From contig NC_134111.1 of the NCBI RefSeq assembly GCF_040939455.1, positions 59,228,501 through 59,292,500 of the forward strand: a stretch of 64,000 bases of DNA. The letters are read 5' to 3'. Source of the stretch: Microcebus murinus. Taxonomy: Eukaryota; Chordata; Mammalia; Primates; Cheirogaleidae. Of the stretch, positions 10,498-21,792 are shown piece by piece (position 1 is the stretch's first letter; the number at the start of each line of letters is the position of its first letter). The position numbers were made by a program, and so were the translations under genes. The notes below the pieces were generated by a model. The model had not been told where the DNA came from. It ran no database searches and saw only the letters and a program-made list of their open reading frames with translations.

Positions 10498-12392
10498 ACA
10501 AGGTTACTTTCTGGACTATCTTTTTCAATACATTTTCCCAGTATTTGAACAAATTCCAGATGATGGCACTTTTATAGTTTTGTAATCTCAGAATGCTCCT
10601 TAATTTGGTGGCTTTGTTAAATCCTCGAGAAATGTACATTAAAAACAAATCAATTTCAGTGGGCTTTAAAGGAGCATATAAAATAATTAACTGAGTCTTC
10701 AACTGAGTCATGTATTATTTGAAGAAGGGCAAGTGCTCTTTTCTGGCCTGTCTCTTACACTAAGGTCACCTATCATCATCAACACATCTAAAAGCATTCA
10801 AACTGTCAATTTTATTCACTCATCTAAATGTGTAGTAAGAGTTTACAAGGTCATTTGAATTATACATAGAAAAAAAACAAAACAGAATACAGACTATTTA
10901 CACAGAAAGCTTTATATTTTGTTATTTAATATAATTGATCATACTTTCTTCACCCAGTACTTACCTCCTTTGCCCAGCCATCACCCCTTATCCCAGAGAT
11001 TGCAAATGGAGAACCCACAGTTTTGGCTTTCAGACATGTGTGTTTCAAAAACATATCATACTAGAGAGTCAGTAAGGAGTCTTTTATGTTTTCCCCCATT
11101 GTCCCTTCACACACACCCTCTGGATTTCTTTATTTCCAGCACTGGCTCCCACAGAAATTCTGGTCCCTTTCAGTCACAAGATGAGTCTCATGTCGGAAGT
11201 CAAAATGTCCAACATCCAGTGTCATGATCAGAACTCCATATTCTTCCACAGTGAAGCATTTCCAGCCTTACCCTCCCCACTTCCAGCCTCAGACTTGCTT
11301 CAGGTTGGAGTTTCCTTGTTCCCAATTCACCAGGCGTTAGGGGAAAGGAATTAGGAAGAATGACACAGTTTTATACAGCAGACACAATTGGTTTCCTGTG
11401 TTGGTCCTTTCTAAGATATTGACTTGTCTTCTAGTGGGGCCCCCTCCTCCCACAGGATTTTTAGAGCTCTTCCCTCTTTAGCCCTCTGGCTGCAGTTCCT
11501 AAGGCAAGTAACACTTGTTCTCTACCTGACCACTAAGGACTTCCTCTCTCATACCTAACTCTAGCGATCTACTCTGTCGGACTAGCTCTGTACGTCTAGG
11601 AAGTCATCTTAGGGAGGATCTCCTTTGAATTGGTCTTGCCTGGCTTCCTTCCAAGAGTCCACTTGGCCTGCAGGAGAACATGTACCCCTGATGTTGGTGG
11701 CAAACTTGGTGGACCTTCTTTCTCACTGCTGACAAAGGCAGCTCCAGCTCCAGTCCCTTGCCTTTAGACTTTTCCTTGAGGGTGCTGAGGGTACCAACAT
11801 ACTGACGGCTCTCACTTCAGATAAGTCCTGAAATCCTTGCTTTCAATATGTCACTCAGTATAGACTGGGGGAGGACTATCTGTAATCCCAGAGAATCCAT
11901 TTTGCACTCACTTAGTTTTCCTGCATGGGTGGTCCAGCATATCATATCTAGCGTTGGTTGACAGCTTTTGCAATGTCATTTGCCTTCAGTGATTCAGCCA
12001 AAGCCAAACTGGAAAGATTCCCACTTTAACATGCTATTATACATGGGTTTTACTTGTTTTTAACTGTGTTGACACAATCAGTAATTTTTAAAGTGAGGAT
12101 TTATCTGCTACAATTTTAAAGTCAAGGATTACACATAAAAATATGGATTTTGAATTTTCTCTAAAAGTCAGAACTGACACTGTGTGCTTAGATTCTGAAA
12201 AAGAGAAAGAAGGTTAGCTAAGAGGCTCCTGTCTCAAGAGGCAACAGGTATTCTCTGAGCTGCACAATCCTCACCCAATCCACCTCCCCCAATTATGGCC
12301 GCTGATAGGATTTCAGTCTGAGACAACTGTTCTACCCCTCTCCCAATCCAAATTCTACCCTTCATCTAGATTCATCTCAAATATCCTCAAGA
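10498..12392. other. No gene recognised; GC-richer block at about 11250-11950
   Basis: Mostly unique. The stretch 11250-11950 is clearly more GC-rich than its surroundings, with no long open frame in either direction and no repeat family that I can name. It could be a decayed LTR or an old processed pseudogene. Nothing supports a functional gene. Confidence 0.45.
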
Positions 12393-12600
12393 GGCAGCCT
12401 GGTATAAAAGAAAAAGCATAATATTTAAATCCCACTCCGTAGTCCAACATCAGCATAATTCAGTGAGGCTATCTAACCTCAACTGTCAATTTCATGTTCT
12501 CCAAAATTGCAAAGGCAAGTATTACCTTACAAGGTTTGTATGGAGATTTAATGGGGTAACAAATATAAAGTTCCTGACACACAACAGATATGAGTCTTCT
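12393..12600 (+). mobile_element. MIR SINE
   Basis: MIR-like order of blocks: AGGCAGCCTGGTATAAAAG, then CTATCTAACCTCAACTGTC, then GTATGGAGATTTAATGGGGTAA, then CCTGACACACAACAGATA. Confidence 0.7.
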
Positions 12601-12792
12601 CAACCATAAAGAAAAATACATATCTTCCATATTTTATAATAAACCACCAATTAATAGGAGCTAGTTTTATTTACTCAGTTAGAGGAAAGACTAAGTCTTT
12701 TATTTTTGTGTCTCTCAAGCTGCCTTAATCCCAGAAAGAAAGAATAAAGAAAGGAGAAAGAAAACAATCATCAAATTAAAAAAGGTTCCCCA

Positions 12793-13143
12793 GGCCGGGC
12801 GCGGTGGCTCACGCCTGTAATCCTAGCACTTTGGGAGGCCGAGGCGGGCGGATTGCTCAAGGTCAGGAGTTCGAAACCAGCCTGAGCGAGACCCCCGTCT
12901 CTACCAAAAAAAATAGAAATAAATTAATTGACCAACTAAAAATATATATACAAAAAATTAGCCGGGCATGGTGGCGCATGCCTGTAGTCCCAGCTACTCG
13001 GGAGGCTGAGGCAGTAGGATCGCTGAGCCCGGGAGATTGAGGTTGCTGTGAGCCAGGCTGACGCCACGGCACTCACTCTAGCCTGGGCAACAAAGTGAGA
13101 CTCTGTCTCAAAAAAAATAAAAAATAAAAAAAAAATAAAAAAT
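12793..13143 (+). mobile_element. Alu SINE, young strepsirrhine (lemur) type
   Basis: Full-length dimeric Alu starting GGCCGGGCGCGGTGGCTCACG. The B box GGTCAGGAGTTCGAAACC is intact. The middle linker is AATTAATTGACCAACTAAA, the insertion characteristic of lemur Alus. The right arm includes GCTGACGCCACGGCACTCAC and the tail is A-rich with AAATAAA units. It is flanked by an identical 15-base duplication AAAAAAGGTTCCCCA at 12778-12792 and 13144-13158. Retained CpGs indicate a recent insertion. Confidence 0.98.
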
Positions 13144-13158
13144 AAAAAAGGTTCCCCA

Positions 13159-14069
13159 AATTGAAAGGCATGTATTTCCAGATGCAAAGGACCAACCAAT
13201 TTCCCAGTACAAAAACTCTCATATGTTAAGGTTATGATCATGAAATTTCAGAAGAGAAGAAATAAGGAAAATTCCTGGCTCATGGGGTTGAGAAGAACGT
13301 CACATACTAAGACGAGGACTTAATGGCATGAGACTTCTTGGTAGCAACACTGAAAGTTAAAAGATAATGAATCAATATCTACAAAACAATAGGAGGACAT
13401 TATTTTTAACTTCTTATTTTAGAGTCAATCAAGCTATAATAAAATAAAGTAAATATATTTTCATATATGAATTAACGTATTAAAATGTATTTCTCAAGTG
13501 CTCTATCTCAGGAACTATTGGAGAAGCTCATCCCCTAGATGCGAGTAAGATATGAAAAAATGAGATCTAGGAAACAACAGACCCAACTCATGAGATGTTG
13601 AAAGGATTGTTCCAGAACAAAAGCAAAGGGTAGTCCCAGGGGACAGCTGTGCCTCAAGCTTTAGAGCCTCTCAGCCAGAGCCGGGGGACAAAGGCTCAAA
13701 AAATAATGCCGATTAAAAACAACAATCACAAAAAAATCAATGTCTCCAAGGAAAAGAGTGGGAAGGAAAAAGCACATGATGAGCTTGAAAGCGTGGGAAT
13801 ATACTGAAGGGTGTTTTATAATTATTTTGGTGAACTTGGAAAGAATTAGTGATAGATATGCAGTCATCGAGGCCAACGAACTAATAATGAAAATGAGATA
13901 TTTATTAAATTCCAGGAAACAAGGAGTTTCATTCACTACTTGGCTCAGAAATGAAGCCAAGTCAGTCATAAGACTATAAATACCAAATATTGATTCACTA
14001 AAATGGTAACAGAACTACCACAAGGATCAGGGCACAAGGGAAGTTGTCAGAGCTTGGTCTAAAAATGCT
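13159..14069. other. No gene recognised
   Basis: Sequence of mixed composition. The open frames on both strands between 13661 and 13979 overlap each other and have no recognised similarity. It may contain further decayed L1M sequence. Confidence 0.4.
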
Positions 14070-14310
14070 AAATTTCCATCCACATCTACATGAAATCAAT
14101 AAATAATGCTTAAGATATATTAAATCAAGAAACAACTACATAAAATTATTATTTAAAAATATGGATGTAAATGCAGGATGAAAAATTAAAAGATGAAAGT
14201 TGATGTCTCAGGAAGCAGACCTGGGTACACCTAAGGGTGACGAAGAAAACTCCCATTTTTATTGTCTTATAGTACTATTTTATTACTTTAACAAAAATTA
14301 GAATTAATTT
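14070..14310 (+). mobile_element. Possible old L1M 3' fragment
   Basis: The block with AAAAATATGGATGTAAATGCAGGATG and the T-rich end resembles L1M 3' termini. Weak call. Confidence 0.35.
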
Positions 14311-14950
14311 TTGAAAATAAAATGCCATCCAGTGGAAAGGGTTAGTACCAAGGAAGTCAAATTTATATTTCTTTGAAGACTCAGCCAAAGCATATGACTG
14401 GCAATTTGGGACATTCGAGTATAGCTTTGATAGAATAAGTAGGAGTCATGCAGTCCCAACATCACATTCAGTCCAGTCCTCAAAGAGGAAAAGCAGGAGA
14501 TGGACCTCCAGGAGCTGAGAAGGAAATTCAATTTATCAACCATAAAATGCACAGCATTATCTACGGGAACATCCCACCAAGAATCCAAGAATTGCAAGAA
14601 TGATTTTGGGGGAAGCAGCCTGATACTAAACTTCAAATAAGAGCCGCTCTGCAATGCTGAATAAGAAATTCAGCAAAAATTTCAAAAAATTTTTAAAATA
14701 TTGGTATAACTCACATATAATTATCCCTAAATCAGTTTATTGCAGAAGCACTGAAGATTCAATTTTCTGAAAATTAAAAGCAGATGTAAAATCTATCAAG
14801 TGATCTTTACATTGAAGTCTTACAATTCTTTAATATCATGACTCACCAAATTCTATATATAATGACGCTAATTGTGATAAAAATCAAAAGAAACAATGAT
14901 TTTTACTTCTTTTCACACCTGATCAACACAACATTATAGTTATTGAATGG
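14311..14950. other. No gene recognised; possible decayed pseudogene at 14300-14660
   Basis: A 116-codon minus-strand frame and, on the plus strand, a short coiled-coil-like stretch (LKEEKQEMDLQELRRK, about 14479-14526) overlap. Neither has a plausible start or splice context, and no family was recognised. Confidence 0.35.
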
Positions 14951-14953
14951 TAG

Positions 14954-15009
14954 TTGCATTTACACCAAAGTGTATGTACCAAAGTGTATGTACTTTGGTG
15001 TAAATGCAA
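14954..15009. repeat. Perfect inverted repeat, 18-bp arms
   Basis: The arm TTGCATTTACACCAAAGT (14954-14971) is followed after 20 bases by its exact reverse complement ACTTTGGTGTAAATGCAA (14992-15009). The loop itself repeats the CCAAAGTGTATGTA motif of the arm boundary. A smaller AT palindrome follows at 15010-15029. Confidence 0.97.
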
Positions 15010-15032
15010 TAATAATATATATTATTATTTCA

Positions 15033-15062
<30 letters not shown>
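15033..15062 (+). repeat. (TG)n microsatellite
   Basis: Near-perfect TG run directly after the hairpin and AT palindrome. Confidence 0.97.
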
Positions 15063-15063
<1 letters not shown>

Positions 15064-16129
15064 AACTATTTTGTGATAAAATTTCAGCCAAAGCAAACTT
15101 CACTCTTGGCAACAAAATCACCAGAGGAAAGGACAATTAATTAATTGCTTGCTTAGCATGTGCAAACTTATAAAACAATTTGGCTTTCAAGAGGGAACTT
15201 AAAAGTCTGAATTATGTAGGTACTAAAATCACCATTACTATAAAGACAGACACAACAACCTTTATATAGTAAAGCAATCTCCACATCCTTGTGGTTAAAA
15301 CCATCAGCAGTCCTTCACTGGATGCTTGGCCTGTTGCTACTGATCTGCACATTAAAATTTGCCATCCACCACCATAAACACCATAAACAGTTAAACTCAG
15401 TAACTGAAGCAAGGTGAAGGGAAAGGTTTTTATGACACTATTCAAGGATAAAAGGGAATTTAATTTCCTTGACCAAACACAGTCTCATTAATTTCTGCAG
15501 CCAATTTTTATTGTTGTATAGGCAATATTTAAAAGGCTGTTGCCAAGGAAAAGCATCCTAAAATTAGATCTGCCCGCTTTGTTTTCTTTACAGGAATAGC
15601 CATGCTTCTAACAGCGTCTTCTGTTTGGAAGAGAAAACCTAGTAACAGAATGTAAAGGAGCTCACAGAGGTCTTCTACAAGAGGAAAAAAATAAAGTTGC
15701 CTACCATATATTCATTTCACAAGTTATATTTCTTGCGTAAGGTTGTCCACACCCACTATGTGTTTATTATATCATTTTGTTCCTTTGAGAAGAACAAAAG
15801 GATGCTGATTCTGGTGTCCTATTCCAGCAATTCTTTAACCCCTTCCCCATATCCAACCCACTATCCTCACACCTTTTTTCACTGGTCATCATTCCCCCCA
15901 TGAGCTCATTTCTCTCCTAACCCAACTTAGATCTCATGGTTGATAAAGGTTTAACACCTTGCCCTTTAAAAGGCCCTCAAGCCCCAGTTTCCTCTGTCTT
16001 CATCCATTGCACTTAGGTTTTTTGGCAAAATATGAATTCTACAAATCTAGTTCTGCCTTTGCTCTGAGGCTGCATAGTAGCAGCAGAACTGAATGTTGCA
16101 GGTAAGAAAGCTCAGAGGGGAACTAATCT
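15063..16129. other. No gene recognised
   Basis: Unique sequence. Pyrimidine-rich from about 15830 onward, grading into the L2 copy that starts near 16130. Confidence 0.45.
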
Positions 16130-17204
16130 CCCTTTAAATATATGACCACTGGTGGTGCCCAGCACTCCTGCTGGCCCCATCCATTGCAATTCCTCAGCCA
16201 CACTCCTCTCTCAAGAGACTCTCTCCACCTTCTCCTCCCTCCTCAAACACTGCCATTTCCCTCCTCACTTTCAGCAAATAGCCTCTCATTTCATTTCACC
16301 AAGAAAATATAAATAACCAGAGGGGACCATAATCGAGTTTTCACCTACCTACTTGCAAATGTTCCCAACATTCTGCCTTCCCTCCAGTTACCATGGATGA
16401 GCTGCCCCTGGTCCTAGACCCAATTGCTACACTTGAGCAGTCCCTTTACCTCTCACTCTGTGTGTGGGTGTGTGTGTTTCTGTGTCTCCTCATTGATTTT
16501 TTCACTCCCTAATTCCCATCCGTATTCCCAGTAGAATTCTCTAATAGCATTCTCCACATCTAACAAACTCCCTCACCTTCAAACTCTCCCCTTGCTCTCC
16601 CTCTGTGTTGAATACCTTTATGGAAAATGCTTTAAAGTGTTGGCTGTATACTCTGACCCCCCCCCCCCACTTCACTGTCAATCCTCTCTTCTACCCACTT
16701 CTATGAGGATTTTTGTCCCCATCATTTCATTGAGAGGGTTTGGCCAAGATTACAAAAGACCTCTCCAATGCACAAACCAATAGTCAATGCTCAGTTGATG
16801 TTAAATGACCTCTCGACAACATTTCACATTCCCCTTTCCTGAAAAGCAGTCTTCCCTTGGCTTCCAGGTGCTGTGGCACTCTGGCCACTCCTGGGCCTCC
16901 TTTGCTCTCTCCTCAACTTCCTGACCTGTAAATGTTGGAGTTCCTGTGGGCTCAGCCCTCAAGTCTCTTCTTTTTTATAGCAACTTTAACTCCCTGGTTG
17001 ATATCTCATCAAGTCCTTTGATTTTAAATACATTCATACATTAACAACTCCAAAATGTATATGTATGGAGTTCATCCATCCAGCTGTCTGTTTGTTAAGG
17101 CCACTCGAATGTCCAATATACATCCCAAAATTCATGGTCCAAAAGAGGTTTTTATTTCCACTGCCATCTTCCCCATTTCAGGAAATGGTACAGGTTAACA
17201 ATAC
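16130..17204 (+). mobile_element. LINE L2, ORF2 reverse-transcriptase part (segment 1 of 2)
   Basis: Long plus-strand L2. Recognisable blocks include CCAGTTACCATGGATGAGCTG (about 16386), the segment with CCTGTAAATGTTGGAGTTCC and GGGCTCAGCCCTCAAGTCTC (about 16925), and CTGGTTGATATCTCATCAAG. These correspond to the reverse-transcriptase coding region. Many indels and stops; inactive. Contains a C12 run at 16657-16668. Confidence 0.75.
16657..16668 (+). repeat. Poly-C run (12 bases)
   Basis: Twelve consecutive C residues inside the L2 fragment. Confidence 0.98.
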
Positions 17205-17515
17205 CTTGTCTACAACTGTGAAAATCCAAAAACTTTAAACACCAGACTTTTTTCATTTGGCAGTAAAATTTGGTCTGATTAATTCATTTGGCAGCAAAAC
17301 CTAACCTGAACTGATGAGAAGTCATGCATTATCTTTATTTAAGTGAATATTTATATCTTTTGTTGGAGATGTATTCTTTAGGGGCTATGCTAGACCCCGT
17401 GGGAATATTTGGTAATTTTTGCAATAGGCACATTATTACCTTTCTAAAAATCTTAAAAGTTATGAATTCAGGTCACATCTAGGCCCAGGGGTATCAGATA
17501 AGGAACTGTGGACCC
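17205..17515. mobile_element. hAT-like non-autonomous DNA transposon (MER33-like)
   Basis: Interrupts the L2. The left end reads GTCTACAACTGTGAAAATCC; the right end includes CAGATAAGGAACTGTGGACC. The ends are roughly inverted (GTCCACAGTTCCTTATCTG against GTCTACAACTGTGAAAATC), as in old hAT MITEs of the MER33 type. Family name uncertain, boundaries approximate. Confidence 0.45.
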
Positions 17516-18390
17516 AGCTGCGCAGAGTTCACACTCGCAACACATTCACACACTCACACACACATACACACAAGGCATTATGCCTCATTTTTTTCCATCT
17601 TTATGCCCCCCATCCATTCCATCAGTGAGTCCTGTCAGCTCTAATTTCAAATACGCCCTGAATTGCGTGCTTCTTACCACCTCCATAGGCACCAATGTCA
17701 CCAAAACTACTGAACCTTCACCTGGACAATTGCCAGAGCTTTTGAACACATCCTCCTATTTCCAATCGTGCCCCTCCCTGCCTCCTCACTTCTCAGTGTT
17801 ATTTTCCACAAAATGGCCAGAGAAGCTTTTAAAAATATACTTGGATCCTCCACCCCTTGCTGCTCCAAAGGCTTCCCACCATGCAGGGCATGAAATCCTA
17901 ATTTGCTGGGTCTCCAATAACCTGACTTCTGCTCTTCTCTCAACTCTCCCACTCTTACCCCACCTGTGCTCCAGACCTCCTGGTCTTGCTGGTTTTCCTC
18001 AAACATGCCTAAAGTACCCTCAGGGTTTGTGCTCTTGCTTTCTTCTGCATAGAAGGCAATACTTCAGGCCTTGGGGCAGCTCACTCCTCACTTCATTGAG
18101 GTCCCTCTTCACAAGTCACTGTCCCAGGAAGCTCTTCCCTGACTACGCTGCCTAAAATAGCCACTTCTGAAACTCCCAGGAACTTTGTTGCCTTACCCTG
18201 TTTTTATTAAAATTACATTACATATTTTTGTGTTTGTTTATTATCCATCCTCACCATCAAAATGTAAACTCCATGAAGGTAAAGGTCATGTATGGATGGT
18301 GTATCATTTTATCTTTGGTGCCAAGAATAATGCTAGAACTCTCCATGTGCCAGTGAATGAATATTTGTTGAATGAACAAATAAATTAAAT
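17516..18390 (+). mobile_element. LINE L2, 3' half (segment 2 of 2)
   Basis: L2 resumes. It shows the block CAAAGGCTTCCCACCATGCA, CTGTCCCAGGAAGCTCTTCCCTGACTACG (the conserved AAGCCTTCCCTGAC region), AATGTAAACTCCATGAAGG, and the terminus GAATATTTGTTGAATGAACAAAT. The 215-codon open frame across this segment is not the L2 ORF2 frame and is a by-product of low stop density in C-rich sequence. Confidence 0.85.
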
Positions 18391-19859
18391 TATAATAATA
18401 AGTCAGATGAATTGGGTTAATGAAATAATACTATTTCTACTTGCCAAATACCTAGATATTTTTACCAGTATCAGTATAGTCTGGATGAACTTAGGCTACA
18501 ACTTTTTTTTTTTTAATGACTCTCATTCTTAAGATAGTTCTAATCAGTGACTAAGATCACCATAGTACAACCCACACTGCATAAATTAGTGTTTACTCCT
18601 ATACCCATAATACATATACTTAAAACAGTCTGAGTTTATCAAGGAGATGTTTTTTTAATTCTTTATTTTTATTCTGAACTTAAACACTTTATCTTTCTAG
18701 GGACTTTACGATTACTTGGTAACATGTTTCTAATTTTAAGGTGCTCTAATGTGATTCCACGTTATTTCTTGTTTTCCAGGTACTCTTAGTAGATCAACCA
18801 ACTTGTGTAATTATAGAAAGTGTATATTAGGTACATGTAGTATAGAATCATAAATTAAAGAAATATAAGAATGAAGGCATCTTTTTTATTTAGCAAACAA
18901 TTTACAGTAAGCAATTAAAGAAATTATTGCCTCATGTAAAATAGACAGAAAGTATATATAATAAAGTCATTTGAGGACTAATGCCAGGAATATTTTAATC
19001 TTTTAAACTGGATATTACTATTTTGGTTGTGAATTTCATTTTGGAACATTCTCAGTCATTTAGCATATATGATCTCTTTTTCGATAGATGAGTTATCTTT
19101 TAGAGAGAGGCATCTTTCTGTACATATTTCACAAATATTTATTCCTAATTGAAATATGAATTCACAGGACAGGATGAAGTCAGAAAACAAAAATAATAAA
19201 TGACAGCTTGAAAATGGTAACTTCTGTTCAAGCCTTGTTGAACAACTTGGCCTTGAATATCTGGTAAAAATGAAACTTGAAAAATGTTAAAATTGCTCAC
19301 TCACATGGGAAAATTTCAAGATTACCTTGCTGTATAAGTTTCTCTTTGAGGACTCATGCAAAGAGAGGATTAGTCTTCAACTCAGTAGTGGATAACAAAC
19401 TACGGCCTGGATGTAAATTCTTAAGTATTTGGCCTGATCACCTCCAAGTTCAGTGAGCTTATCTCCTTGTGTCTGACTCACTACAGTTTGGAAACTTCAG
19501 CAGGCAATTAACTCTCACAGGATACACAGCAGTGTCCACTCACCACAAATTCCCCAGGCTACAGGGCCACATGAGACCATAACACTCACTAATTACTGAA
19601 AGATATGCTCAACAGAACCCTAATGATTCAGCTAAACCAGGAAACAGAGTTGAGAATGCCAAGGATACGAGTGGTAGACAACTCAGGGAATTAGAATCTT
19701 GGAGTAGGAAGTTCAGTCACTCAGTCAACATTTGAATCTCCTCTGCATCCTTCCTACCATATAGCTATCTAGGATTAACTTTTATCTCAATCTTATATTC
19801 GGCAGAGCAATGGGCAAAAACAAATTCATCGTTTTACACATAGTTCTACCACAAAAGTA
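18391..19859. other. No gene recognised
   Basis: Unique AT-rich DNA. No exon-like frame with splice signals was found on the minus strand, where PDE1A exons would lie. Confidence 0.5.
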
Positions 19860-19980
19860 ATTTACAGTAACAACTAACATTCTTACATGCTTATTCTGTG
19901 CCAGCCACAGGGCCTGTACACTTTGACTGCATCACTTCTATCTCTCCCAACAGTCCTCCTAAGACTCTAAGTTCCACTGT
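19860..19980 (-). mobile_element. MIR SINE fragment
   Basis: Reverse complement MIR 3' end: TTCTTACATGCTTATTCTGTGCCAGCCACAG followed by the block around CATCACTTCTATCTCTCCCAACAGTCCTCC. Confidence 0.6.
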
Positions 19981-20244
19981 ACAACATTTGTTTTTTGTTT
20001 TTGTTTGTTTGTTTTTGTCTGTGATATAGTAACATCCCCAGTAATTTCTACTGGTTAGATTTTTCTCATATTTCATTCTCTTCCTTCCTCTAGAAGCAGC
20101 TTAAAGATACTCCGTAAGACATTTTTAACTTCCAGCCTGAACTAATGTTGCTGCTGAACAGTTATGACTTTTATTGGCTGTACCATTCAGTTGTAAAGTT
20201 GTGACATATTGCCTGATCACTGTTATTTTTTCTATTGAACCATT

Positions 20245-20440
20245 CTTAAGTTCTTATTTTATGCCATGTACTGTGGTAGGCACTGAGGATAAAATATGGA
20301 ACAGATGGAGTCTACTTCTTCCCTCTTGTAAACTCAAAGGGAGGAAAAGGATTACCCAGAAGGCAGAACAATTAAATGAACAATAATAATTAAACATGAT
20401 GTACAATTAGAGTACTTAGAAGGATCACCTAATGTAGTCT
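20245..20440 (-). mobile_element. LINE L2 3' fragment
   Basis: Reverse complement L2 tail: CTTATTTTATGCCATGTACTGTGGTAGGCACTGAGGATAAA, followed by the region corresponding to the conserved AAGCTTACATTCTAG block. Confidence 0.65.
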
Positions 20441-20599
20441 CAGGTAATTAAAAGTATTTCTCTGACCCTGATGATATTCTGATCATCAAAAAAAGTTGAT
20501 GGGAACTTTCCCACCCCAACTTTCCCACCTGGTATTTCAAAAATTCAGCTTTACTATGATAACATTCTTCACAACATAATTCCTCATCACCAGTCTATA

Positions 20600-20712
20600 C
20601 TTCTTTTTCATTCAAAATCTTTTTCAAAATATTTTTCAAAATCTTTCATTTTTCATTTCATCAAGACTTTTTCAAAATCTTTCATTCAAAATCAAAATTC
20701 AAAATCTTTTCT
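20600..20712. repeat. Cryptic simple repeat, TTTTTCAAAATC units
   Basis: Degenerate tandem iterations of CTTTTTCAAAAT and TTCATTCAAAATC. This is a slippage-type repeat with no coding meaning. Confidence 0.85.
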
Positions 20713-20935
20713 CCACAAATCCCTTTTACTGTTTTTTGTGAGAAGACTTTGCCAACACTTTCATCTTCACCAAATAAGACTTTCAGTTTAGTACAGAATT
20801 TATAGCTGATGCTCTACCTTTAAAACCAGAGAAGTCAACAAAGATTTTATTTTAATTCACAGAAAAATTTGTGAAGTTTAGTAATAGCAGAACTAATGAT
20901 ATTTGTCAGTTTTGAACAGACAACTATTTTATATA

Positions 20936-20986
20936 AATCATAAATTATGAAGACCAAGCATAATCATAAATTATGAAGACCAAGCA
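20936..20986 (+). repeat. 26-bp tandem duplication
   Basis: The unit AATCATAAATTATGAAGACC-AAGCAT occurs twice back to back with no mismatch in the shared part. Confidence 0.95.
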
Positions 20987-21723
20987 ATATATAGCTCAAA
21001 AAATTAGGTCACATGGTACTTCTTTTTTATAATCATACTAATTGCTTAAGGAACAAAGAGAGAAGGGAGAAAAAAAATAACTTGATTAGGTTGCTTTTGT
21101 ACCATCGCTACATGGTAATAAAAAGATGAGTGGTGAAAGAAAATGAAAGCTGAATAAGAATGAAAACTGGGAAATGTGACAGAATTGAAGAGTAAGCTGA
21201 TAGAATCTTTTATAACATAACATTATTTTACGATGGTTGGTTATGCACTGTACGCTCACCAAATGGAGGTAACCAAAGAAGCAGCTATTTTATGTATGTA
21301 ACTCTGATGACTTCTGAGGACTCCCTAAAAATCAGCCAGGCCTAGCCAATGGGGCTAAAGGACACAAACCCAAAATCAGTTCTTAGCTGCTAGATTGTTC
21401 CTATACTACTTCTCTGGTTTCCACAATTTATTCTCCCTATTACTTTGATTCTATCTCTCTCATATTTTGTGTATCATTCGCTCCTTTGAACTAATCAAAA
21501 ATTAGCAAATGTTTCGAAGCTTATGAATGTAAAACTTGAGGTTACTGTTTTCTTATCCTCTCCTACATCTGGAAAGCTAATCTCATAATGGAATGGTTCA
21601 GATAATAGAAGCAATATGTAGGAGGGGAAGAACAAGATGCAACACCACTTTCTCTTTTTTCTTTGTGGTTGAAAAGAACAGGCCTAGAAGACTGGGAACT
21701 GGGCCTTCCCATGCCCTGTGTGA

Positions 21724-21743
21724 CCTGTTGTCAGGGCAACAGG
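21724..21743. promoter_or_regulatory. RFX X-box-like palindrome 1
   Basis: CCTGTTGTCAGGGCAACAGG is a near-perfect 20-bp palindrome. Its core GTTGTC-AG-GGCAAC has the form of the RFX-family X-box (GTNRCC, short spacer, RGYAAC) with one deviating half-site position. Binding is inferred, not shown. Confidence 0.45.
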
Positions 21744-21772
21744 ATGTACGGGAAGCCCTGGCCTTTCTAGTG

Positions 21773-21792
21773 CCTGTTGCCTGGGTAACAGG
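21773..21792. promoter_or_regulatory. RFX X-box-like palindrome 2
   Basis: CCTGTTGCCTGGGTAACAGG carries GTTGCC-TG-GGTAAC, matching both X-box half-sites. It lies 49 bases downstream of the first copy in the same orientation. Confidence 0.5.

Noticed and set aside
12804..13241. Frames across the Alu at 12793
   Set aside because: Well-known Alu-derived spurious frames on both strands.
14304..14654. 116-codon minus-strand frame
   Set aside because: No recognised family and no splice context; a plus-strand frame in the same DNA looks equally protein-like.
17508..18155. 215-codon plus-strand open frame, the longest in the window
   Set aside because: It lies across the junction of a hAT-like element and an L2 3' end, is not in the L2 ORF2 frame, and owes its length to C-rich sequence with few stops.
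19380..19510. ACAAACTACGGCCTGG resembling the end of the hAT family found at 62346
   Set aside because: No matching second terminus and no 8-bp duplication could be found.
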